Source: CAYNFH01 sp964396385
GTDB lineage: Bacteria; Armatimonadota; Chthonomonadetes; Chthonomonadales; CAJBBX01
Assembly: GCA_964396385.1 (NCBI GenBank)
Contig: CAYNFH010000044.1
Location: forward strand, 1 to 32,590
Reading direction: 5' to 3'
Length of the DNA: 32,590 nucleotides
Made by a program: the position numbers and the translations under genes
Shown here: positions 1 through 8,025 of the stretch, piece after piece
How the letters are laid out: each line of letters begins with the position of its first letter
Numbering within the stretch: position 1 is the first letter of the stretch
Notes under the pieces: model-generated
Told to the model about the DNA's origin: nothing
Seen by the model: only the letters and a program-made list of their open reading frames with translations
Database searches by the model: none

Positions 1-95
1 GCTGGGCTCCCGCTATTCCACTCCAGGATAATCTTCAACGCATCATCGAGCACGTAGGACGCGAGCTGATCGCTCCCGCGGGCCGGATCGCATGA
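1..95 (+). CDS. 3' end of an unidentified upstream gene (partial)
   Basis: An open frame enters from the window edge and can be read from base 3 to a TGA stop at 93-95, giving about 30 residues rich in I, E, R and L. The TGA overlaps the ATG of the next gene in an ATGA arrangement, which is typical of translationally coupled genes. It is therefore probably the last part of a gene co-transcribed with the membrane protein that follows. Too little is present to name a family. Because the neighbours concern envelope polysaccharide, a glycosyltransferase is possible but unproven. Confidence 0.55.
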   Translation, partial: WAPAIPLQDNLQRIIEHVGRELIAPAGRIA

Positions 96-1447
96 ATAAC
101 TCGCCCTTCGAGGGATTCGGCACGTTCATCTGCCTGCTGCCGCTGGGCATCGCGGCAGTGCTGGCGACGCGCCGCCATCAAGGGGACATCCGGATTCAGC
201 TCCGGATCTTTGTCGTCGCATACATCGTCCGCTTCGCTACCTCCTTACTAATCTACACAACGGCACTTTCCAAGATTATCGGTGACGAGGACGCTACGGG
301 CTGGGTGGCAGGTTCTACTCTCGCGGACAAGTGGGTCCGAGAGGGGATGGGGTTCCTGGATCTTCCCGGAGCGTGCTTAGGTGCATTCTCGGGACAAAAC
401 AAGGGTTACACATATCTTCTCGGTAGCTTCTTTTTCGGAACCGGAATTCCGTACCGCCTGGTAGCGGCCGCCCTGAACTGCTTCTTCGGAGCGCTCACGG
501 CCGTATTTGCTTACCGAGTCGCCAGGACGCTGTTTTCGGAAAGAGTGGCCGCCCGCGTAGGCTGGTGGACTTGCTTTTTCCCCTCGCTCATCATCTGGTC
601 CGCGCAGACGGTCAAGGAGCCGATTGTCATATTGCTGGAGACGGTCGCGCTTTACGGTTGTCTGCGATTGAGAGAGAGCGGCCTGTCGCCGAGACACCTC
701 GTTCTCTGCATTGTGGCCATCATCGCGATGTATCCCTTCCGGTTCTATGCCACCTACCTGGTGAGCCTTGCCGTGCTCATTTCCCTGGTGGGCCCGGGCC
801 TCACAGGGTGGAAGGGGAAACTGGCCGGAGTGGCCATGCTCATCCTGCTGGTGCCTCTTTCCACCAACCTGGTGAGCAAGGAGCAGTACCAGGCTCAGGT
901 CGAACAGGCAAGCCTGGACCGGGTGCAGTTCTTTCGGACGGCAGTCGCAAGAGGCGGACGAGAGGTTGGGGCGGGGTCCGGCGTCGAAACGGTCGACGTT
1001 CGTTCTCCCGGCGGACTGATCACAGGCGTATCTGTCGGGGCCGTCCACTTGCTGCTCGCGCCCTTCCCGTGGCAGCTTAAGGGAAGTGCGCGGGCGTTAC
1101 TGACCCTTCCGGAGCTGATAGTGTGGTGGTGGCTTGTCTTTGTAGGCGTGCTGCCCGGTGCCGCCTATCTCATCAGGCATAGATTCCGGGACATCACGAT
1201 CCTGCTGCTCTTCCTCATAGGCTTTGGGTTCCTCTACTCCCTCATGTTCGGGAACGTGGGTCTGATATTCCGGCAGCGCGCGCAGCTCTTGCCGTGGCTC
1301 CTGATCTTCGCCGCGGTTGGACTGGAGCGCCGGCGGCTAAGGCGGCGTGCGGCCGGTAGGGCGCTGGTACCCCTCGCCCAGTGTGCTCCGGATGGTCACG
1401 CGCCTTCCGCCGGATTCTCACGTACTTCCGCGGGAACAATTCCCTAG
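92..1447 (+). CDS. Polytopic membrane protein, glycosyltransferase-39-like
   Basis: A 451-residue protein with about ten hydrophobic segments. Visible segments lie near residues 10-25, 40-55, 105-145, 155-170, 205-240, 245-260, 310-330, 340-360 and 370-410. The stretch near residues 163-190 (FPSLIIWSAQ, then KEP and a run of L/V) resembles the pattern in lipid-linked-sugar glycosyltransferases and other exopolysaccharide membrane enzymes. It would act in the inner membrane, using a polyprenyl-phosphate sugar. The start is set by the ATGA overlap with the upstream frame. The last 30 residues after the final helix are Arg-, Ala- and Pro-rich and not family-like, so a frameshift near 1350 cannot be excluded. 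A nearby UDP-glucose dehydrogenase supports a polysaccharide role. The exact family is uncertain, and a Wzy-like polymerase is an alternative. Confidence 0.6.
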   Translation: MNNSPFEGFGTFICLLPLGIAAVLATRRHQGDIRIQLRIFVVAYIVRFATSLLIYTTALSKIIGDEDATGWVAGSTLADKWVREGMGFLDLPGACLGAFSGQNKGYTYLLGSFFFGTGIPYRLVAAALNCFFGALTAVFAYRVARTLFSERVAARVGWWTCFFPSLIIWSAQTVKEPIVILLETVALYGCLRLRESGLSPRHLVLCIVAIIAMYPFRFYATYLVSLAVLISLVGPGLTGWKGKLAGVAMLILLVPLSTNLVSKEQYQAQVEQASLDRVQFFRTAVARGGREVGAGSGVETVDVRSPGGLITGVSVGAVHLLLAPFPWQLKGSARALLTLPELIVWWWLVFVGVLPGAAYLIRHRFRDITILLLFLIGFGFLYSLMFGNVGLIFRQRAQLLPWLLIFAAVGLERRRLRRRAAGRALVPLAQCAPDGHAPSAGFSRTSAGTIP

Positions 1448-1812
1448 TAACCGGGCGTCCTATTGGTGGCGCAGGCGAACACGAGCATGGGTTGACAATC
1501 CAATGGCTCGTGTGCTACTACTTTATGCCTGCCTGGTACAAGTGCCTGCGCGGCTGCCATCCTGCCCCACTATATGGCGCCGACCAAAGTGCCGGGCGGG
1601 TCGCCGCAGTTGTCCAGCTAAAGTGTTCTTGACAGGGTTGGTTGGCGCTGGAGTCCCGATGCGAACGGCGTTCCCGTGGCGGAAACAGGCAACAAGGACA
1701 ACTCTTCCGGCTGCGTGTCGTCGATCCGTAATCGTTTCCTCGCCTCCTCCCTGTACGGTGCCTTGGCAGGCGGCTGCGGCCGCTATGTAACGTCATGGAA
1801 GGAGGAAGCAGC
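1448..1812. other. Noncoding region upstream of the SLH porin gene
   Basis: This 365-base stretch carries only overlapping short frames with no recognisable protein. It holds a candidate promoter (listed separately) and, at its 3' end, a strong AAGGAGG-type ribosome binding site at 1799-1805, seven to eight bases before the porin ATG at 1813. A second TTGACA-like hexamer at 1629-1634 has no acceptable -10 at normal spacing. A long 5' untranslated leader for the porin mRNA is the simplest reading. Confidence 0.5.
1492..1521 (+). promoter_or_regulatory. Candidate sigma70-type promoter for the porin gene
   Basis: TTGACA at 1492-1497 is a perfect -35 match. Eighteen bases later comes TACTAC at 1516-1521, preceded by TGC, giving an extended -10 feature. 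Transcription would start near 1528, leaving a leader of about 285 nt before the porin start codon. The -10 is only a moderate match, so this is a candidate. Confidence 0.4.
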
Positions 1813-3780
1813 ATGAGAAAGGTCTTTGCCTTTCTACCCGCTCTCCTCGCAGTAGCCATCTCTGGACCCGTCAAAGCCCAGCAGGCGCCGGACATGTTCA
1901 AGGACCTGGACCGGAACCACTGGGCGTACGAAGCCGTTGAGAGCCTCCGCTCCAAGGGCATCGTCATCGGCTATCCGGATGGCTACTTTCGTGGGAGGCG
2001 GGTGCTCACCCGCTATGAGTTTGCCGTCGCTCTCGATAGGGCGCTGCGCAAGCTGAACATCACGCCCGAGCCGGGTCCGCCCGGGCCAAAGGGAGAAACC
2101 GGCCCGCCTGGACCTGCCGGCCCACAGGGACCTCCCGGCGTAACGCCGGAGGAGTTGGCCACTCTCCGCCGTCTCATCCAGGAATTTCGGGATGAGCTGG
2201 CGGCCCTCGGCAACAACATCCGTGCCATCAATGACCGGCTGGACCGGCTGGCTCGGGACGTTGCGGCCCTGAGGGAAGAGATCAACCGCATGCCCAAGAT
2301 CCATGGTGGCGCGTTCGTTGGCTTCCGCTCGGACAACGCCAACGGAGCATACGTAGACCATGACGGGCGCATCAACCCGCTCAACAACAACCAGGCCGTT
2401 GTGCACCTCTTCGACCTGGGAGTAAACGCCAACATCACCGGCGGGGCTACTCTCGACGCGGACGTGCAGTTCGACAACTATCGTAACTACCTCGGAGGGA
2501 ACTTCGCCAAGGTTCTGCCGACAACAACGCCCGGCCCGAACCTCTCTTCGGCGGTTCCGGCGGACACTCGCGTAGACCGGCTCGAGGTGAACGCGCCGTT
2601 CGCCGGCCTGGGACGAGGTTCGCAGCTCACGCTCGGCCGGTTCCATGAACGGCTGGGCCACCTGACCCTTTGGCGCCCGGATGTGGACAGCTACTTTGAT
2701 GTCCCGTTCATCGACGACGGCGCTTACAGGATGGATGGGGCGCGGATCACGACCAACTTCGGGAGTGTATCCCTGGAGGCGTTCGGCGCCCAGCTCTCCA
2801 GCGTTACGGGCACGAGCGGTTTCGGTCCCTTCAACAGCCCGCTCGCGGGGAGCGGCGGATACGCCGACATCCTCTTTATGAACAACAGCAAGCCTATAGG
2901 GCAGGTGCCCCTATTCAATCCAAACGGGACCTTCAACTCGTTTGCTCAGGGTCAGAACACTCTCCAGCAGTTAGTGGGAGTCGCCGCAGGTCTCGCGTTC
3001 CATGAGCTCGGAGGGGGCCACATTCGGCTGGTGGCGATGGATGGTTCGACGGATAGGTTTAACGACAAGAACTTCAGTGGTGTCGCTATCCTCGGGCTGG
3101 ACACGGACCTGAAGGTGATGGACAGGCTGACTCTCAACCTGGAGTACAGCCGCACCACGGCCCACACCGGCAGCTTGTTCAGGCATTACACTACGGTCTT
3201 TGACCGGGATAACAATGCCGCTAATCTCAACCTGGGCTACTCCAGTGGCGGCCTGGATGGGAGCGTAGGCTACCGGTACATCGAGCCGCAGTTCTATGCT
3301 CCGGGCTACTGGGGCCGCATCGGCAACTGGCTGAACCCAACGAATATCCAGGGGCCAACCGTCAGAGTGGGCTACCGGGTTATGCCCGGCCTTGGCATTG
3401 ACCTTGGCGGGGACTACTTCATGCCCGCCCGCAACCGCGAGGCGTCTTTTGGTCTCGGGCACAACGATAGGATCACCAGAGCGCTGGCAGGCGCTCACTG
3501 GTCGCCTGTAAAGGCCTGGGACTTGCGAGCGGACTATGAAGCGGTGTTCTGGCACCTCGAGGGCGCCCATCCGGGTATTCCCGCCATGACGTCGGCGAGG
3601 CTGAACCCGACGGAGCAGTACATCACCATAGGTACGGGCTATCACCTCACCAGCAACACCATTCTGGACATGGCGTATCAATTCATTACGTTTGACGGAC
3701 ACGGCGCTCTGGAAGAAGGCCCCACCGGATTCCACAACGTGTCTGGCGTCTTCACGGCCGGCGCGAGCGTGCGGTTCTAG
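1813..3780 (+). CDS. SLH-domain outer membrane porin with collagen-like linker
   Basis: A 655-residue outer membrane beta-barrel expected to bind peptidoglycan-linked polymer through its SLH domain and form a pore. Residues 1-22 are a signal peptide ending in VKA. Residues 28-81 are one SLH domain (FKDL, HWAYEAV, GIVIGYPDG, RYEFAVAL). Residues 88-109 are seven Gly-X-Y triplets rich in GPP. Residues 113-160 have the heptad pattern of a coiled coil (LRRLIQEF, RLDRLARDV). A Gly/aromatic-rich barrel follows from about 165 and ends in phenylalanine. The start at 1813 was preferred over an in-frame ATG at 1795 because the AAGGAGG Shine-Dalgarno lies between them and the signal peptide begins MRK. 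This layout matches SLH porins of Deinococcus, cyanobacteria and Armatimonadota. The collagen-like insert between SLH and coiled coil is unusual. Confidence 0.85.
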   Translation: MRKVFAFLPALLAVAISGPVKAQQAPDMFKDLDRNHWAYEAVESLRSKGIVIGYPDGYFRGRRVLTRYEFAVALDRALRKLNITPEPGPPGPKGETGPPGPAGPQGPPGVTPEELATLRRLIQEFRDELAALGNNIRAINDRLDRLARDVAALREEINRMPKIHGGAFVGFRSDNANGAYVDHDGRINPLNNNQAVVHLFDLGVNANITGGATLDADVQFDNYRNYLGGNFAKVLPTTTPGPNLSSAVPADTRVDRLEVNAPFAGLGRGSQLTLGRFHERLGHLTLWRPDVDSYFDVPFIDDGAYRMDGARITTNFGSVSLEAFGAQLSSVTGTSGFGPFNSPLAGSGGYADILFMNNSKPIGQVPLFNPNGTFNSFAQGQNTLQQLVGVAAGLAFHELGGGHIRLVAMDGSTDRFNDKNFSGVAILGLDTDLKVMDRLTLNLEYSRTTAHTGSLFRHYTTVFDRDNNAANLNLGYSSGGLDGSVGYRYIEPQFYAPGYWGRIGNWLNPTNIQGPTVRVGYRVMPGLGIDLGGDYFMPARNREASFGLGHNDRITRALAGAHWSPVKAWDLRADYEAVFWHLEGAHPGIPAMTSARLNPTEQYITIGTGYHLTSNTILDMAYQFITFDGHGALEEGPTGFHNVSGVFTAGASVRF

Positions 3781-3800
3781 TCTGGTACGTCCGTGCTACA

Positions 3801-3837
3801 AGCCCCCGCTCAAGCACATGGGCGGGGGCTTTTGTTT
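3801..3837 (+). terminator. Intrinsic terminator after the porin gene
   Basis: AGCCCCCGC at 3801-3809 pairs perfectly with GCGGGGGCT at 3822-3830 around a 12-base loop, and TTTGTTT follows. It lies 20 bases after the porin stop, so it ends the porin message and separates it from the next gene. Confidence 0.9.
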
Positions 3838-3882
3838 AGAGAGCGTCGGAACCGTTGGTGGATAACGAGAGGTAGTATCGCG

Positions 3883-4689
3883 ATGAAGAGCCCGATTTGC
3901 CTGGGAGTAATCTGCGCCTGCCTGTTGGCGCTTCCCTCGCTTGCCCGAGCGCAGAATGAGGCGCTAACGGGTCCCGAGCAGTTCCCGGAGTTCCGCAATC
4001 TGTCCGGCCTTTCCGGCAGCGGATACGGAGTCGACTGGCAGGGGAACCCGTCGCTTGCCGGTCCCGTGGCGCTTTCCACCCCGGTTGCCTACGTGCTCGG
4101 GCACAATCGCCTGCGGCTGTTGGGTGGCTCCATGGGTAACAGCGCCGACCCGGCGACGGCGTTCAGGTCCTCGTCCGGCAACAGCACCGTCTTTGGGACC
4201 TACGGCGGCACCATTGGACCGGTCAACATCGCGCTCACCGACATGGTGATCAACACGAGCAAGTTCTCCCAGGTGTTCAACTTGCAGCTCCAGTACGTGC
4301 CAAGGACGCGATGGGCCATCATGCCGTCCATCGGCGTGCAGGATATTCGAGGCGGCGGGGGGTCTGCGGGAGAGGGTATCCAGCCGGCCGACCGCCGGAC
4401 CTCCACTTCGTACTTCATAACCTTCACGCATCAGTTCGCCACGGGCGCTAACCCGCTCTTTGTTTCGGCTGGGGTGGGCAGCCGCCGTTTCAAGAAGGGC
4501 TTTGCCTCAGCAAGCTATCAGGTTGTCCGGCCGGTACGGGCCTTCCTGGAGTGGGACGGGCTCGGCAATTGGAATGAGGGCGTCCTGTTCTCCTGGATGA
4601 CCGCGGCGCGACGGCCGCTGGAGCTCAACGCGGGGGTTGCCTTCGTGCGCGGCGAGTATATCACGCTCTTTGCCGGCATCGGGTATTAG
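3883..4689 (+). CDS. Secreted protein, probable outer membrane beta-barrel
   Basis: A 268-residue protein with a clear signal peptide: MKS start, hydrophobic core, and cleavage after ARA near residue 24. The mature part is rich in Gly, Ser, Thr and alternating hydrophobic residues, has no cysteine motif or catalytic signature, and ends in the aromatic LFAGIGY. This fits a small outer membrane barrel. The start at 3883 was chosen over earlier in-frame starts because it begins the signal peptide and has a GAGAGG-type ribosome site about 10 bases upstream. Those earlier starts would lie inside the porin terminator. It follows the porin but is separated by that terminator, so it may be expressed on its own. 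No named family is recognised. Confidence 0.7.
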   Translation: MKSPICLGVICACLLALPSLARAQNEALTGPEQFPEFRNLSGLSGSGYGVDWQGNPSLAGPVALSTPVAYVLGHNRLRLLGGSMGNSADPATAFRSSSGNSTVFGTYGGTIGPVNIALTDMVINTSKFSQVFNLQLQYVPRTRWAIMPSIGVQDIRGGGGSAGEGIQPADRRTSTSYFITFTHQFATGANPLFVSAGVGSRRFKKGFASASYQVVRPVRAFLEWDGLGNWNEGVLFSWMTAARRPLELNAGVAFVRGEYITLFAGIGY

Positions 4690-4716
4690 CGGTACGTCAA
4701 GCCAAATGACGGATGA

Positions 4717-6033
4717 CTAGGCAGGGCGTACGACAGGCCGTCCGATTGAGTAATACGTGAATCCGGCGGCCCGCATCGTATCGAGCGCGTAGACGTTGCG
4801 GCCGTCGAAGATAACCGGGTTTCGCAGCAACTCCTTCAGATACGCGAAATCCGGCTCGCGGAAGGCGTTCCACTCCGTGGCGATGATAAGCGCATCCGCG
4901 CCCTCACAAGCATCGTACCGTCGCGCGGCGTAGTCGATCCGTTCGCCCAGGACGCGCCGGACCGCCTCCATGGCCTCTGGATCATGGGCGCGCACATGGG
5001 CGCCGCCTGCGAGAAGCTCCTCGATCAGAGATAGCGCCGGCGCTTCACGGATGTCGTCGGTATTGGGCTTAAAGGCAAGTCCCCAGAGAGCGAAACGCCT
5101 GCCGACAATGTCCCCAGCGAAGTGATCTCGGATCTTGCGCACCAGGGAGGACTTTTGGTCGTAGTTAATCGCTTCCGTCGCTTCCAGCAATCGCTGCGGC
5201 GCTCCGTACTCCTTGCCCGTGGCGATTAGCGCCTGGACGTCCTTTGGGAAGCAGCTTCCGCCGTACCCGATTCCGGCGAACAGGAATCTGCGGCCGATAC
5301 GCGAATCCAGACCAACTCCGAGGCGCACCCAGTCCACGTTGGCACCGCACCGCTCACAGAGGTTGGCGATATCGTTCATAAAGGAGATTCGGGTAGCGAG
5401 CATAGCGTTGGCGGCATACTTGGTGACTTCGGCCGAACGGTGGTCCATCACAAGGAGCGGATTGCCGGAGAGAAGGAAGGGGCGATAGAGCTCCCGCATG
5501 ATAGCTTCCGCTCTGCTGCTTGACGCACCGATCACCACGCGCTCGGGCTTCATGAAGTCGTCTACGGCGTAGCCTTCTCGCAGGAACTCGGGATTGCTCA
5601 CCACGTCGAACTCTGACTGGGCATGCTCCGCCAGCGCCTCCCGCACCTTATCTGCGGTGCCGACCGGGACCGTGCTCTTAGTCACGACCACCTTATACCC
5701 ATTGAGTGCTGCGCCTACCTTTTCCGCCGCGCTCAATACGTAGCTCAGATCTGCTGCTCCGCACTCTCCAGGAGGCGTTGGGAGGGCCAGAAATACGACC
5801 TCACTGGCCGCCACTGCCTCTGGCAGGCTGTCTGTGAAGCGCAGCCGCTCCTCCTCCAGATTACGCCGGAAGAGATGATCCAGACCGGGCTCGTAGATGG
5901 TGAGCTGTCCGCTGCTGAGACGAGCGAGCTTCTCTTGGTCTACGTCCACGCATATCACGTCATTGCCGGCTTCCGCAAAGCAGACACCGGCCACTAAGCC
6001 CACGTATCCCGTGCCTATCACTGCCAGATGCAT
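4717..6033 (-). CDS. ugd: UDP-glucose 6-dehydrogenase
   Basis: Oxidises UDP-glucose to UDP-glucuronate with two NAD+, supplying uronic acid for exopolysaccharide. The 438-residue length is normal for the UDP-glucose/GDP-mannose dehydrogenase family. The N-terminal Rossmann motif GTGYVGL is at residues 7-13. TKSTVPVGT is near 118-126, and NPEFLREG near 147-154 is characteristic. The catalytic Cys is residue 261 in GYGGSCFPKD. The C-terminal domain includes GLAFKPNTDDIREAP. The ribosome site AAGGGAG precedes the ATG. The gene converges with the barrel-like gene upstream and is divergent from the reductase at 6128. The membrane glycosyltransferase-like gene nearby is a plausible pathway partner. 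Confidence 0.95.
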   Translation of the reverse strand: MHLAVIGTGYVGLVAGVCFAEAGNDVICVDVDQEKLARLSSGQLTIYEPGLDHLFRRNLEEERLRFTDSLPEAVAASEVVFLALPTPPGECGAADLSYVLSAAEKVGAALNGYKVVVTKSTVPVGTADKVREALAEHAQSEFDVVSNPEFLREGYAVDDFMKPERVVIGASSSRAEAIMRELYRPFLLSGNPLLVMDHRSAEVTKYAANAMLATRISFMNDIANLCERCGANVDWVRLGVGLDSRIGRRFLFAGIGYGGSCFPKDVQALIATGKEYGAPQRLLEATEAINYDQKSSLVRKIRDHFAGDIVGRRFALWGLAFKPNTDDIREAPALSLIEELLAGGAHVRAHDPEAMEAVRRVLGERIDYAARRYDACEGADALIIATEWNAFREPDFAYLKELLRNPVIFDGRNVYALDTMRAAGFTYYSIGRPVVRPA

Positions 6034-6127
6034 CTTATTCTCCCTTCGCCGCTAGATACCGGGAGGTAAAATACCCGTAGTTTGAGGGCTAGTCTACACC
6101 CTCTATGCCGTAGTGGTGGTGTGTTCT

Positions 6128-7324
6128 ATGTCAGAGCTGTGGGACGCGTTGATCGTAGGAGGAGGACCCGCCGGGTCCGCCGCGGCCTTACTCCTCGCGC
6201 GAGAAGGGCTCCGCACGCTGGTGATCGATCGGGCCAGCTTTCCGCGGTCCAAGCCGTGCGGAGAGTTTCTCACCCCCGGGGCCGTGCGGTTACTGCGGGA
6301 GATTGGCGCGTGGGAGAGCGTGCGTGCGGTTGGCGCCATTCCGCTTGAGCGCATCTGCCTGAGTTCCGCGACGGCCAGTGTTGCTCATGCGGACACCGCC
6401 GAGCCAGTGGGATGGTCCTGTCCGCGGGCCGTTCTCGATTCCGTCCTCTTGCAGCACGCTGTGGCCAACGGCGCGGAGATTCGGACCGGTACGATGGTGG
6501 GAGGGCTGAAGCGGACAGGACGCTTCGTCACGGGTGTCTGGCTTCGAGAGCCCGGTGGCAGAGCCACGGGGATCCGCGCCCGCGTGGTGATCGGTGCCGA
6601 CGGAACCCACTCGCTCGTAGCCCGGGAGCTCGGGTTGGTCCGGTGGCTCCCGGGACTTCAGCGGGTTGCCGTGGTCTCTCACTGGAGCGAGGTTCGAGGT
6701 GACGCGGTGCTGCGTATGGAGGCGCGGAGCGGAGTGGTGTGCGGCTTTGTATCGCAGACCAATCAAAGTGCCAACCTCTCCCTTGTAGTGCCGATCTCCT
6801 GCGCTGCACGGATCGCCGGGCGGGCGCAGAGGTTCCTGGAGGAGCGCGTTCAGGAGATGTTTCCAGACACCTGGGCCCTTCTCGCGGATGGCGCGTGTTC
6901 TAGCGTTCAGACCGTCGGCTGCTTCGGACACTATTGCCGCCGGCCCTACGCAGATGGGGCCCTGCTCGTAGGCGACGCGGCAACCTTTGTGGATCCGTTC
7001 ACCGGCGAGGGCGTTTACTTCGCCCTCAAGGGTGCGCAGCTTGCGGCGGCAACAGCACTCGAAGCGCTGGACCGCGGGAACGTTTCTGCCACCGCTCTCG
7101 CGTCTTATGCGCGCGCCCGCTATGAGCTGAACAAGCGGTACCTGCTGTGTGCGGCAGTCCAGGCGGTGGTCCGCGCCCCTGTCCTGCTCGGGCGGGCCAT
7201 GCGGACAGTGAAGGCGGCCCCACGTACCCGGGAACGCCTCATGGAAGTGCTCGCCGACATTGCGCCGCCGCAGCGCGTCCTGAGCTCCCGCTTTTTATGG
7301 GACACGATGACCGCCCGGGAGTAA
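6128..7324 (+). CDS. FAD-dependent oxidoreductase, geranylgeranyl reductase-like
   Basis: A 398-residue flavoprotein of the group that includes geranylgeranyl reductases and aromatic ring hydroxylases. The N-terminus has the dinucleotide motif GGGPAGSAAA, then a FPRSKPCGE motif typical of the GGR branch. The middle has GADGTHS (the DG motif), and the C-terminal third has GDAATFVDPFTGEGV, the second FAD-contacting motif. The ATG at 6128 is preferred to an in-frame GTG at 6113 because the Rossmann strand begins six residues after it and GGTGGT lies seven bases upstream; a GTG start would add only five residues. The SRPBCC gene begins seven bases after the stop, so the two are almost certainly one operon. 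The substrate is unknown. The pairing suggests reduction or oxidation of a lipid or polyketide-derived molecule. Confidence 0.8.
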   Translation: MSELWDALIVGGGPAGSAAALLLAREGLRTLVIDRASFPRSKPCGEFLTPGAVRLLREIGAWESVRAVGAIPLERICLSSATASVAHADTAEPVGWSCPRAVLDSVLLQHAVANGAEIRTGTMVGGLKRTGRFVTGVWLREPGGRATGIRARVVIGADGTHSLVARELGLVRWLPGLQRVAVVSHWSEVRGDAVLRMEARSGVVCGFVSQTNQSANLSLVVPISCAARIAGRAQRFLEERVQEMFPDTWALLADGACSSVQTVGCFGHYCRRPYADGALLVGDAATFVDPFTGEGVYFALKGAQLAAATALEALDRGNVSATALASYARARYELNKRYLLCAAVQAVVRAPVLLGRAMRTVKAAPRTRERLMEVLADIAPPQRVLSSRFLWDTMTARE

Positions 7325-7330
7325 CGCGCA

Positions 7331-7795
7331 GTGTTCACCGAGAACTCTATCCTGATGCGGGGGGATCCGGACCGCATCTTTGAGCTGGCGGCAAATATCC
7401 AGGACTGGCCCCGCCTCCTGCCGCACTACCGCTACGTAGTGGTAGAGCAGGACTCCGGCGGCGAAAAGATCGCCCGGATGGGCGCCTCCCGGGATGGCTT
7501 TCCCGTTGCCTGGCGGACGCTGCAGGAACTGGCTCCGAACCGGCGCCGTATCGTCTTCAAGCACATCGGAGGCATTACGCGCGGAATGGACGTGGAGTGG
7601 CGCCTCGTCCCGGAACCGGCCGGAGTGCGCGTCACCATCTCCCATCGACTGACCTATGCGGTGCCGCTGCTTGGACCCCTGTTCGCCCGCTACATCGTCG
7701 GCGGGATCTTCATCCACAACATCGCGGGAAAGACGCTGCGTTGCTTCAAGGAGCTGGTAGAGAAAGAAACGCCCGCCCGCGCCAGGTCCTCATAG
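7331..7795 (+). CDS. SRPBCC (START-like) polyketide cyclase/aromatase family protein
   Basis: A 154-residue single-domain protein with the SRPBCC helix-grip pattern. It has an N-terminal strand (ENSILMRGDPDRIFELAANI), then DWPRLLPHYR, a central beta meander with VEWRLVPEP and GVRVTISHRL, and a long C-terminal helix (NIAGKTLRCFKELVE). Members bind hydrophobic ligands and some cyclise polyketides. The GTG start at 7331 has GGGAG about nine bases upstream and lies seven bases after the reductase stop, so the two are probably co-translated. The pairing suggests a small tailoring module for a polyketide, quinone or isoprenoid. No synthase is nearby, so this remains inference. Confidence 0.75.
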   Translation: MFTENSILMRGDPDRIFELAANIQDWPRLLPHYRYVVVEQDSGGEKIARMGASRDGFPVAWRTLQELAPNRRRIVFKHIGGITRGMDVEWRLVPEPAGVRVTISHRLTYAVPLLGPLFARYIVGGIFIHNIAGKTLRCFKELVEKETPARARSS

Positions 7796-7970
7796 CGGAT
7801 TGCTACGCCGAAAGAGGCCATTTCACGACGCTTGGGGCTGACCAGAGAGCCTGGCAATATGAGCACGGCAGGCTCGGACGGCCCGTTGGCGGCACGGTCT
7901 ATGCATCTCCCACCGGACATGAACCATACTGCCTGCCTGCTATTCAGCAGGCCACGAGAGGAACAATTCT

Positions 7971-8005
7971 GATTCCCGGTTTTCGATTCTCGCTCTTTGG
8001 TTTTG
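7971..8005 (+). repeat. Degenerate heptanucleotide tandem repeat
   Basis: Five successive 7-base units (GATTCCC, GGTTTTC, GATTCTC, GCTCTTT, GGTTTTG) resemble the better-preserved GATTTTC/GATTTTG array at 24171-24212. The tract ends about 20 bases before the likely start of the WD40 gene. The preceding 7796-7970 region shows no gene, only a perfect 7-bp hairpin at 7935-7952 without a T-run. Confidence 0.45.
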
Positions 8006-8025
8006 CCCGGTGGTCGGGCAACAAT

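Noticed and set aside
1347..1790. Small plus-strand genes between the membrane protein and the porin
   Set aside because: The overlapping frames have no ribosome sites, no family resemblance and unusual composition; the region is better explained as promoter and leader.
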